The notes below the pieces were generated by a model. It was not told where the DNA came from. It saw nothing but the letters and a program-made list of their open reading frames with translations, and made no database searches. Positions 12,301-17,560 of a stretch of DNA of 32,075 nucleotides are shown here, in pieces. The DNA is from CAZAYP01 sp964489425 [NCBI: uncultured Verrucomicrobiota bacterium] (GTDB lineage: Bacteria > Verrucomicrobiota > Kiritimatiellia > RZYC01). The stretch is from NCBI GenBank assembly GCA_964489425.1, contig CAZAYP010000063.1, positions 1-32,075 of the forward strand. Direction: 5' to 3'. Every line of letters begins with the position of its first letter. The first letter of the stretch is position 1. The translations under genes were made by a program, and so were the position numbers.

Positions 12301-15300
12301 ACCGCCGCCAGACGAGAGCAAAACATCATCAATATATACACTGTCGGCGGTACGGGCGGTCATGTACCACCGGATGTAATTAGTTCCCACCAGGTTCACA
12401 GGCATATTGGTTTGAATATACGTGTCGGAAATGGCCCCGCCGGCTCCACTTTCGACGACAACGCCCTGAGTCGTCCAAGTATCTTTGTCCGGAGATGTTT
12501 GAACGGTGAGAGTCCAGTCCCCCGGATCTGAAGAGGTCCGTACCCAAAAGCTCAAAGTGCCCAAGTTAGTCATTATAGGCGTGCAGATCCAGTCAGCCGC
12601 CGCATTCATGCTCTCGCAGTAGGTCCCGCCGTGAGAGAGGGAACTATTATTCTGTATAGCGGAGCTGTTTTCCGACCAATCCGCCGGCACAGCAGCCCAC
12701 CCTTCAAATGTGACATTCAAAATGTTGCCGCCCCCGCCCTCGCCGCCGAACGTCGCATTGGTGCTCACATCCAACAAGTAGTTGGTGGCGCCCAGGGCGG
12801 CGATCCAGCGCGCCGTGAAATCCGTGGCGTTGGTCGGGTTGGCATACAGGCCGGTGGGAGGAGCTACGCTGGGGGTGGCCTGGTTGTCGGTCAGGCCCGT
12901 GGCCGAGTAGCGGGTGTTGGTGTAGCTCCAACACTTGTAATACACGGTCTGGCAGCCAAGCAACAGGTTGTGGCTTTGCGGCGACGCGGCGCCCTTGTAC
13001 AACACCGTGCCGCCCGCGAAGACGTCGCCCACGGCGCCGGCCGTGCCGGAGGGAGCATCGAACGTGCCGTCGGTGTCATATAAAATAATAATATCCGTGC
13101 CGGCCGAGTTCCGGGTGAAGGACAGCACATTGTTCGTGACGCTACCAGCCGTGGCGTCAAACGCCGCCGGCGGATCCACCAAGGCAATAAATAGCAGGTA
13201 AATATCGTTACCGCTCTGGGCGACTGTGAATGTGCCGCTGTCCAGGCCGGGGGTGAAGTCGGTCGAAACCACGCTGAACCGGGCGACATCGAAGCTGGCC
13301 ACGGACGCGCCCTTCATGATTTTCCACGTGTAATCCTTGTTGGCGTCAAACCCGGTCGCGGTGCCTTTCACGTAAATGGTGAACGTGCCGCTGCCGTTGA
13401 CCGTGATCGCACCGGAGGCGGTGACCTGGTCCCAGTCCGTACCGGCCGTGCCGCTGGCGGTCGCGATGTCCACCACCTGCCCGCCGCCGCTGCCCAGGGT
13501 GTAGGTGCCGCAGTTGAGGTTGCTGGCCACGTAGGTCAGGTTGCCGGGGTTGATGATGCCGTTGGCCACCAGGCTGCCGACCGTGCCCACGCCGCGCAGG
13601 CAGGCGCCCGCGGCCACGGTGTGGGCCGAGCTGGAAGCCGTGCCGTTGACCACGTTGGTGCCGGCGCTGATGGTCGTGGTGCCGCCGTAGGTGTTGACGT
13701 TGGTCAGCACCAGGGTGCCGTTGCCGGTCTTGCTCAAGTTGCCGGCGCCGGAGATCACCGAGTCATAGGTCAATACATAGGTGTCGGCCACGTTGATGGT
13801 TCCGTGGCTGGCGCCCAGGGTGGTGGCATAATAGCGGTTCATGGTGAACGAAGCCGTGGCGTTCAAGGTGCCGCCGTTGAGGGTCAGCTTGTCGGCATAG
13901 ACGGCGGCCGGGTCCGCGCCCAGGTTGCGGGAGGCCGCCACCTGCAGGGTGCCGGCCTCGACCGTGAGCTTCTTGTCGTGGACGTTGGCCGCATTGGACA
14001 TGTACAGGATGCCGGAACCCTTCTTGGTGATCTCGCCGCCGCCTGTGCCGCCAATGACGCCGCTCATGGTCAGGGTCTTGGTGGCCGCCACATCAATGTA
14101 ACACTCGTCGTCGCCCGTGCCGAACCCGCCCGCGCCGCTCATGGTCGCGGTTTCCGGGGCGCAAATATACTTGGTCCCGGTGCTTTCCGTGCGGCAGGTG
14201 AAGACGTTGGCCACGGTGATCGCCGCGCCCAGGCTCAGCGCGGCAGACTCGGTGCCCGAGTCCCGGCCCAGCGCGATCAGGCCCGTGCCGGCGGCGCTGG
14301 CATGCATCAGGGTCTGGGTGCCTTGATCGATGTAAAGGCCGCCGTCGAACGTGTTGTTGCCGCCGAGCACCAGGGTGCCGTCCTGGTTCTTGACAATGTT
14401 GAGGCTGCTGGCGGCGTCGTTGATCACGCCGTTGTAGGTCAGGGTCTTGCCGGCCGCGACGCCGATGTATGCCCAACCCGTGAGCAAAACGCCGCGGTTG
14501 GAATCCAGCGTGAAGGTGTTGGTCGCCACCAGGGCCCCACCCGCAGCCGTGACCTTGATGTGGGCGTTGGACAGCGCGCCCGGCTTCGTGCCCAGCGCGC
14601 CGTCATCGCCGACCGCCAGGGTGCCGCCCTCGATGGCCGTGTCGCCCGAGAACGTGTTGTTCGTGTTGCCCAGCGAGACCGTGCCAGACCCCGCCTTGCG
14701 CAGCCGGTTGGCGCTCGGTGCATTGGTGCAGGCCGCGTTCTGGCCATCCGTGATTTTGCCGGCAATGGTCCGGGTGCCGTTATCCGCGCCCACCACCACG
14801 TAGCCCAGGTTGGTGACCAGCGTGTTCTGCTTCCAGAAAGAGTCATGGGCGCTGGCGCCGTCGCACGTTTGATAGTCATCGGCAAAATAAATCGAATAGC
14901 CGTCCACCCGCATGGTGTCGTCCGGGCTGTTCATCATCGTCAAGTCATACTTGGGGGTCTGGCCAGAGATGTTTGCGGTGAATTCCTTGGTGGAAAGAAT
15001 ATCAAACTCGAACGTCACCGTGGAGTTGCAGGGCTTGACCCCGCCCCAGCTCGCGGTGCTGCCGTTATAGGTCACGTACAAATCGCCATAATTGTCGCAC
15101 TGGATGTAGCCACGGGTATTGTTGATGCGGTTGGCCCAGGACCCCACGGCCGCGCCATCGTTGATGGAACAGCCCAAGCCGCCATAGGGCGACCAGCCAT
15201 GCACGCTGATCTGGAATCGGTCACCCACCTGCAACTCGCGCGGCGTGCCGCCACCGCTGCCGTCGGTGCGGAACGGACGCCATCCCGCCACCTGCTTGGC

Positions 15301-16935
15301 GCCATTGACATGGGCATACAAGCCGACTTCCGTGCCGCCATTGTTGTAGTAGCCGCAACCGCCTGCGGCGTCCACAAACCAGTTGGAGTAGTTCCCGACC
15401 TGCTGCACATAGGTCACCGCTGGCGCCGGCGTGCAACTGGCCGCAGCCGTCTGGTTGCCATTGAGCGGGGTACCACCGGTATAATAGTTCACCCCGGAAC
15501 TGGAGCCCTTGTACTCGAAGATTTTCACGTAATACGTCGTGCCGCCGGTCAGGCCGGTCAGTGTGAAGCTGGTGCTGTTGCCGTTGTAGCAAATCTTGTT
15601 GGCGCTGCCCTGGTCCGTAGCCACGGTGAAGTCGGCATTGACACCGGAAGGCGCCGTGCCATCCGTCGGCGCCCACGACACCGCGCCAGCGGACTTCACC
15701 ACCACGATGCGGTTCTCGCCGTTGCCGCTGGACCAGTTCACCGTCATCTGGGTTCCTGACACCGCCGTGAACGACAGGCTGGTGGCATGGCTCGTTGGTT
15801 CCGCAGCCAGGATGGTCTGTGCACCGCCGGCGGTGGTCGAACCCGACTTGGTGCCGGCGGAGAAGGTCACGTCGGCGGTGCCTACCGCAGGACTGACGTA
15901 GATCGTCACGCCGTTGGTGGAGGCCGCGGACGCGATATCCGTCGTGATGAAGATGTAGCCCGTGCTGCCCGAGTTGATGACTTGGGTCAACGACGAGAGC
16001 GTGTGCGCGCCCGTGCCCAGGCTGCTCGAGATCGTGCCCAGCAGTGTGTCAGCGCCGGTGTTCAGAGCGTTGTCCGTGGAATACCAGACCTTGAAATTGG
16101 AAATGTCGGTGGCGGTGTAGGTCCCCGCAGAGGTGAAGCCAACCGCGGTCAGGGTCGCGTTGGCCGTGGCCACCGCCAGGCTGAACTTGTGCAGGATGTT
16201 GGCCGTGGTGTTGGCCACGATGTTGGACGCACCAACCTGCGTGCCGTTGTCGGCCAAGGTGATGGCGGGGACGACCAATTTGAAGACGCGCACTCGGTTT
16301 TGAGCGCTGGAGTATGGAGCGAAACGCCGGGTGGATGTGGCGGAATTGTACTGCAAAATGCGGAGGGTTGACCCCACGTTTCTAATTTCCATAAGGCCGG
16401 CAGTGGTGGCAGTGGCAAACGTCCAGTGGAACTGGGAGGCAGATGCGGCTGCAGATTTGACGAATACGTTCACTGTCGCGGCGTGCCCGACATAGATGCT
16501 GCCCGCCTCGTTGTAGATGCTGTAGCCAGTTGCAACCGAGTCCATTTTCCATACCTGTCCAACGCTCGGATTGACAATGGCGCTGGAAAGGATTGTGACT
16601 GCCACGGCAGAAAGCGCGTGCGTCGCAGTGCCGATTGATGACGATTCCATTAGATAATCAAACGAACTTGGGCCCACGAAAACATAGTACCCACCTGACG
16701 TGATGTCACCCGTGCCCGTGATTAGATTAAAGGTTCCTGAACCCGAATAGGCGGCTTCAGTTTGGACGGGGGCAAAGCATACCACTGCCGCCGCAATCGC
16801 CACCAACGCCGTCCGCCAGCCAAACCGCATCAGCGGCCTTGGATTCGCAGAAACCTTGCGTGGGAATGGATATCCCAGATGGTTGTTCTGCCGGGCAACA
16901 TCATATTTTCGCGTGATGGCATTTTTCATAATCAT
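352..16935 (-). CDS. Giant secreted mosaic beta-sandwich protein with embedded nuclease-like domain
   Basis: One uninterrupted frame of 5527 residues. A hydrophobic signal segment follows M36 (about residues 36-61, ending near QTEA). Approximate order: a lectin-like N-terminal region (105-230); a fibronectin-III-like domain (380-500); four autotransporter-associated beta-strand repeats with KxGxGTLxL-type cores (745-1095); a duplicated Fn3 pair (1255-1396 and 2155-2297); a Calx-beta-like domain (1785-1885); an endonuclease/exonuclease/phosphatase-like domain (QEW E1930, GDLN D2046/N2048, HRP H2140); a choice-of-anchor-D-like domain (2528-2650); a BACON-like domain (2655-2752); two LamG-like modules (2864-3084, 3544-3769); repeated modules ending VxDDDxxxP (3366-4803); and a conserved-looking tail from about 5190. 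No C-terminal beta-barrel, PEP-CTERM or LPXTG motif is visible. The start is uncertain: ATGs at 16935 and 16929 share one GGGAGAGGG site, and 16830 has its own AAGG. It is probably a cell-surface adhesin or matrix protein. Confidence 0.9.
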   Translation of the reverse strand: MIMKNAITRKYDVARQNNHLGYPFPRKVSANPRPLMRFGWRTALVAIAAAVVCFAPVQTEAAYSGSGTFNLITGTGDITSGGYYVFVGPSSFDYLMESSSIGTATHALSAVAVTILSSAIVNPSVGQVWKMDSVATGYSIYNEAGSIYVGHAATVNVFVKSAAASASQFHWTFATATTAGLMEIRNVGSTLRILQYNSATSTRRFAPYSSAQNRVRVFKLVVPAITLADNGTQVGASNIVANTTANILHKFSLAVATANATLTAVGFTSAGTYTATDISNFKVWYSTDNALNTGADTLLGTISSSLGTGAHTLSSLTQVINSGSTGYIFITTDIASAASTNGVTIYVSPAVGTADVTFSAGTKSGSTTAGGAQTILAAEPTSHATSLSFTAVSGTQMTVNWSSGNGENRIVVVKSAGAVSWAPTDGTAPSGVNADFTVATDQGSANKICYNGNSTSFTLTGLTGGTTYYVKIFEYKGSSSGVNYYTGGTPLNGNQTAAASCTPAPAVTYVQQVGNYSNWFVDAAGGCGYYNNGGTEVGLYAHVNGAKQVAGWRPFRTDGSGGGTPRELQVGDRFQISVHGWSPYGGLGCSINDGAAVGSWANRINNTRGYIQCDNYGDLYVTYNGSTASWGGVKPCNSTVTFEFDILSTKEFTANISGQTPKYDLTMMNSPDDTMRVDGYSIYFADDYQTCDGASAHDSFWKQNTLVTNLGYVVVGADNGTRTIAGKITDGQNAACTNAPSANRLRKAGSGTVSLGNTNNTFSGDTAIEGGTLAVGDDGALGTKPGALSNAHIKVTAAGGALVATNTFTLDSNRGVLLTGWAYIGVAAGKTLTYNGVINDAASSLNIVKNQDGTLVLGGNNTFDGGLYIDQGTQTLMHASAAGTGLIALGRDSGTESAALSLGAAITVANVFTCRTESTGTKYICAPETATMSGAGGFGTGDDECYIDVAATKTLTMSGVIGGTGGGEITKKGSGILYMSNAANVHDKKLTVEAGTLQVAASRNLGADPAAVYADKLTLNGGTLNATASFTMNRYYATTLGASHGTINVADTYVLTYDSVISGAGNLSKTGNGTLVLTNVNTYGGTTTISAGTNVVNGTASSSAHTVAAGACLRGVGTVGSLVANGIINPGNLTYVASNLNCGTYTLGSGGGQVVDIATASGTAGTDWDQVTASGAITVNGSGTFTIYVKGTATGFDANKDYTWKIMKGASVASFDVARFSVVSTDFTPGLDSGTFTVAQSGNDIYLLFIALVDPPAAFDATAGSVTNNVLSFTRNSAGTDIIILYDTDGTFDAPSGTAGAVGDVFAGGTVLYKGAASPQSHNLLLGCQTVYYKCWSYTNTRYSATGLTDNQATPSVAPPTGLYANPTNATDFTARWIAALGATNYLLDVSTNATFGGEGGGGNILNVTFEGWAAVPADWSENSSAIQNNSSLSHGGTYCESMNAAADWICTPIMTNLGTLSFWVRTSSDPGDWTLTVQTSPDKDTWTTQGVVVESGAGGAISDTYIQTNMPVNLVGTNYIRWYMTARTADSVYIDDVLLSSGGGGAGDMITHYTNRIAGATTSLSVTGLTSGVTYYYRVQAQGVSCSSGESLTGTVTTIGGVAPPVINPTIRFMSFDGTTNDTWYYKGSAGIDYVCLDNTTNATGVYALKFTGSSGGGTDPAAVFDNVDLTGMSNATLSVGYACNGADSDDDLYLDLSYDNGANWTVSHKLVDGNSGFDLGFGAIDLARTTNANPFTVAIPNTERQVRMRIRYDEAAGLDNTFDRYWVDNIKITATGLVYTVMYFGTNETVASEDGSVVAIPVKISAAAGATVSVFCAGSAVLGTDYTLSATTIVFNGGATVSNLYVTFTDDSDAEGPELGRFWLTQPRGARVGGPDNSTLFIRDDNSISIMAANLSGGTSKWKSAYAYPPESESQLRLLRPDVVAIQEWNIRSNTSYRAFVTENFGADFSYYVVTNADPNELPNGIISRWGITVSNAWEDNVGYRQTMHSEIDLPGAEDLQMISVHFRASDEYTTSRWASAQSLTSAVAAAAFPAGDYMAIAGDLNLSNRTELCMQVLTQIVKDAHIPKDALGRTNTNVILNRPYDVVLPNAVLEANHVSYSFNGTTYADGMIFDTRLCAEHQFPALWAYTETPNVTHRPVMKVYSLLPPVNPPAAFAATVASAAQINLTFTRNAASDNVIIVYNATGVFTDPSGAAGNVGDPFVGGTILYKGGVSPVNHTSLLGCQRYYYKCWSYNGARYSTGLTDDDTTTAVAAPTAIYVNPTNASSITINWTAAAGATNYWLDMAISNTFVSGSGTQTNLVQYGFPASDALLPTYVGGVLTASMFTVSSGAIESNITTGTYFPNEPYIEESTGWGGTTWGGAKYFVFTIYPIGGNRITITGITYKAYATAAGPSAFSVDINNAAWTNTIDAPDSLLLTNILAVTGVADKTAPIIIKILGWNNGSRATTGTGVFRLDDVQISGVVAGGGSGGTFLTGFENLMVTGTSYTVNGLTDNFTYYYRIRSGAACTSPNSATQTITTVGGPAGIAVKGTNDEFIVSGETPPSSDKGTAFRGIAVSDGALTNVFTVQDDGVGTLNLQNLTIGGTHAADFSIVTQPSLTVSPGGSSIFKIKFDPSGVGLRSATVYITNNVAGENPFTFDISGSGEWPWVYRLPATIAASASVGGDPANQGFGVTNIGIGTLNYVVTTNAAWMTISPVSGSFTNRQSQQHTVDFITTGLATGVYNGTITLTDANASNSPATIAVTLTLNPISDPTAGTATADGNELIDLAWTPHGSYATVMVLHKGSAISTDPTNGCAYSVGNNIAGAVVLYKGTGTALEHIVPAGSANYYKFYSVSGNYYSPGVADDVTTESYLTNEIVEVFAYTNNTTLAQGATNSGKGWSSGWTGLLDQFTNTAGSFATQANYPGNAANKVVTRPGAGNTNKIMRAFPAVTSGKIFAAYIMNYEWAGAQKWAGASLMDGTTEKIFFGECYGGDGILGVGLTTGTKALTAGSGNDYIVIMRYDYSTDDAHVNAYKIGTDTVPTVEPGSWDATNLNVGGITSLNGIMLQAGCNDGVNTPGRIYYDEVRVATTWAGLMNIVVTTPTATNYVINGGANVTDAAVTGGTFSVVLDLYDIAGIEITNVAAPFYKPNFDLINSAGTEILQDKVFDSFIRQGGRSVLASNTTWAGYFPAVLGSYTSRWSAINSNGYDTVNSTSYGGSGGGGANLAANPGFETGSSASWTTFEADYSVVSSDKHGGTYSVFCNATDTRALAQTIAISPAADGSTPYTISYWYKLTNDTGNGFRRWMSWDTGAGTGSTLQPGTYHDTICDWTYVQLTNTPSAGTASFTCEFRAYNGCDFYLDDVTLSTAGGSGGQMVFTVVDDDTVAPMIASNANAAPLAVQLGSSYIEATSGAGTTNAIYTVNKSQLEAVDGANPLRFVISAYDAGSGLSRGTTDAASQMNVSIGSVFVDNVAQYVSDESTAYASTLTATATSVWKWTSITVGQLGDLTTARTNRIVVDIPDADYESSTDRSWRTNQLVGRLVVIDDTSSSAVIYDSFNGTDATTIGGCSGGAGWSDTWTLGGDAYVNYSAGSFNIEKSCYFNPVFNKIVMLGDVNDRDMTAARTFNRTFTAGRVYFSWMQNTEFTGGNTYAGVSLLQTGTEKAFVGKVYADDKLGIDSSTHNKSSTVTLSQGTGNDYVIVAMFDFATRELSATSYKSTTEHIAEEPRGYWQVTTTQTVGHITSLDGLRFAIGAGAGVQVGDVYMDEIRVGTNWFEVVRKDGVAQGANMAKGPTPKLLYVGTNYLAANNPQGNTNNITVTDKDLVNASRPLDFAVQWSSDYGVFLTNANGTWNFDSRQGRVQPNWDPVLKSGSGASAEIGYDDYFTNFIGVSGANVVTTYVHGAFNITNATYSDLFYMTLSAENNNTNSGGSIAAVNGADAVPYYRGLTINSNLQFYVQDNDTEPPEFGQFTVNAMGAYGSSNIMAGGIAIVGINGGPQSMAERFSFVVLSPFPEGTIIHFTDCGWSTTNDTWHRLSEFHTNKWIAVGNADIGQVFELNLQDLNTGGDQVTVYQYDGVLAPSNDSANVRFVYAVNCASDTNVWLYDPLGASNTVSCIYRGLTNGLSAVGIPNAGSVNVIYTGTVSGSGSALLSSISDSRNWQIVPNTTDMNITNFHFDITSAGGLEWTVAAVTDGEIGDGFWITNIVRDIGAGLLASNSAYGSAPYFMLFNELGEVLVSNQFAASYPNGYRDWVTNTLWVTNYTGEAINLGVCSAMVYVCDADYDRSGDYSAYALDLSVFITDDDVDPPLVGPNYVTMAANATDIPSLAVTQALACWNFNTDGLPSYGTGNMLSNLYEGVSSAAGSTINAYSGDAAGNDLTIANWTNNGRYIQFTISMQGFKNLQMSMAARRSNLGYTDNDIAYSVNGLDFTDIETGWNPVDGTWTLKTVDFSSATVLNNSPVVNIRITLGGGTATGSIRIDNLTFKAEPIRYFEVNDSVLRTLGAGSPLAFTFNMYDPTSGLRRANSGSAQYRTHVNIDGIATNNLSYYVAAKSSADSQIASSTSRWEFTDNNLFSFEGVSALYADGLTNRAIRANIADFDFDRNEVDMRWASNTLFGFLRVTDEDTNAPAAVLINKYADHATIDAGFAVVTNNHVLRSDEYVRGHARREGSDTNVVWSISDADLTAAGTRGLQFAFAAQDALSGIGRGTTGNTNTVMSFSVGSHIANNFANYSVGLSSPAGAGAPLTNVWTFTNGFMSEIVVTAMMAATVSGPLPVSIRAPDTDNDRTNDAAILANQRVGSLRVYDDDRMGPVISTVYLPTNFGGAPIFVDSFETNQGWPSASVAATAMWTNNVASGTWIGRGISQTTFDPKVTGTRRIGFHTNTFNNPWLQLPPVTDPGSLYLYAQPINTGSGDTTLRVERADGGSWVDMGSLAITNTALDDENNFEMFTWDIDLAGTYTLRVVRTDSGTTVSRSQIFADDFRVTKRTIWQNETNIVLAWSPAVDDYSGVDEYRYMAPSLAPVRRGASINTNNGVHVDNNVTSLVMNIGAQGILTGYVFAVDNDADRNNDRAVGSPIPVNLRIDRTRPNAPAAFGLLASGYDDETEVGLTWTPPGHDNLSPWQSYRVYWNFGDHTLTTNDNYYDVMEFPGLGNRVTNRVVVTNLIGGQDYFFAVAGKDEAGNLGDLSSVTNVMIGFLTVTQGVRNSATKLRLNWTGSAAAKTYDVIHKDGTAYSDILTNSTQWTLLGRTNVPVFVDETPNAMGDNLRFYRVTYLDRWNLGLRKKASSQIYVGKRIRLYSGRNWISLPGIPDFNTVEYVFGRDLPWDSVPANATRLSWMGRGFNSWATTQQVYLANDGWRWSIIGAGVTVGSVATNASLPNNQSFIVDIPGNGIVTQVFFIGQIPPTNYQPNVSILGGSSSTNRAYTYATFNMPAHIDTNMLNSLRAAGFGGWRGTAPLSDSIWTYNKASQKNGWQIFYRSDLTPPRWQYFDGAWKNYYNGMLKADEGVIIRSVTNKVPYNWYPPRNYRNPSYDLN

Positions 16936-16944
16936 CCCTCTCCC
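16936..16944 (-). promoter_or_regulatory. Ribosome binding site of the giant gene
   Basis: On the minus strand GGGAGAGGG directly precedes ATG-ATT-ATG. AGAGG sits 7 nt from the second ATG (16929) and only 1 nt from the first (16935), whereas GGAG sits 4 nt from the first. The spacing slightly favours initiation at 16929, which would remove two residues. Confidence 0.5.
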
Positions 16945-16968
16945 AAAGCCAAAAAAGCCTGAAACCTA

Positions 16969-16989
16969 CTTGGTGCGAGCATCACCAAG
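16969..16989 (-). promoter_or_regulatory. Leader hairpin upstream of the giant gene
   Basis: CTTGGTG and CACCAAG form a perfect 7-bp inverted repeat around a 7-nt loop, ending 34 bp before the first ATG. On the minus strand a run of six T follows about 11 nt after the stem, before the ribosome binding site. This could be a leader attenuator or an mRNA-stability hairpin. The gap between stem and T-run is long for an intrinsic terminator. Confidence 0.3.
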
Positions 16990-17504
16990 CAACCCAAGGC
17001 GTTTTGTTTGTCTGCGTTTATCCTGATCCTCTCAAGCATCTTCTGCGCCTGCATTAACCTGCCAATTCCCTCTGTTTTCCGAGCGTTCGGCAACCCGTCC
17101 ACAAAGCCATATTCCACTACAACCATCGCGTTGGCATCCACAAACGCGAATGCGCGCGGCGACAACCGATCATCCGTTGCGTCTTTGTATCCGTGCTATA
17201 ATGTACAGAAAACAGCTTCCTTTGTTCAGTGGTATTTTCAAATAATTTCAGCCAGCCCGATCTCGGTCGTTTTTTTTTGCAAGGCCATGAACATCAAACG
17301 GGTGGGGTGGATTTCGCAGACCTGATTGTTATACCACGGAGGCAGGATGATCACAAAGGGGGCCCAGAAAACACCAGCCATTCTCATTCTGGCGCACGCG
17401 CCTCACGGCGCTCGCTACAAACGGCTTGTGAGCGGCCGCCCAAGCGTTCGTAGTTAACGCCGTCAGGCGTGTTTGGCATCCTGGGGGAGTCCGCAAGCCC
17501 CAGT

Positions 17505-17524
17505 GCCCGGCGCCGAGGCCGGGC
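17505..17524 (-). terminator. GC-rich stem-loop past the first TMTC-like gene
   Basis: A perfect 7-bp stem GCCCGGC/GCCGGGC with a 6-nt loop lies 37 bp downstream of the stop codon at 17561-17563. No T-run follows on the transcribed side, so a role in termination is only possible. It may be one of the GC-rich intergenic repeats. Confidence 0.3.
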
Positions 17525-17560
17525 CTACAACCCGGTGGACTTTTGACGCTATTTTGAATT

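Larger units (their letters stand above)
16936..17560. other. Non-coding 625-bp gap between the TMTC-like gene and the giant gene
   Basis: No supported gene is present. The gap presumably carries the promoter and 5' leader of the giant gene. A perfect TATAAT at 17197-17202 on the plus strand has only a poorly spaced TTGCGT upstream. A GC-rich perfect stem (GCCCGGC/GCCGGGC, 17505-17524) lies 37 bp past the stop of the TMTC-like gene without a T-run. A 36-codon plus-strand frame at 17347-17457 has a good GGAGG site, but its end lies in GC-rich repeat-like sequence and matches no family I know. Confidence 0.5.

Noticed and set aside
13621-15759. 712-codon plus-strand open frame antisense to the giant gene
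   Set aside because: It is a composition-driven shadow: His/Arg/Gly/Val-rich low-complexity translation opposite a GC-rich coding frame with clear protein domains.
16932-17165. 77-codon minus-strand frame overlapping the giant gene start
   Set aside because: It starts at a non-ATG codon without a ribosome binding site and its translation shows no family signature; more likely the 5' leader.
17347-17457. 36-codon plus-strand frame with GGAGG and an upstream TATAAT
   Set aside because: It is very short, its 3' half lies in GC-rich repeat-like sequence, and the -35 box is poorly spaced; no homology recognised.
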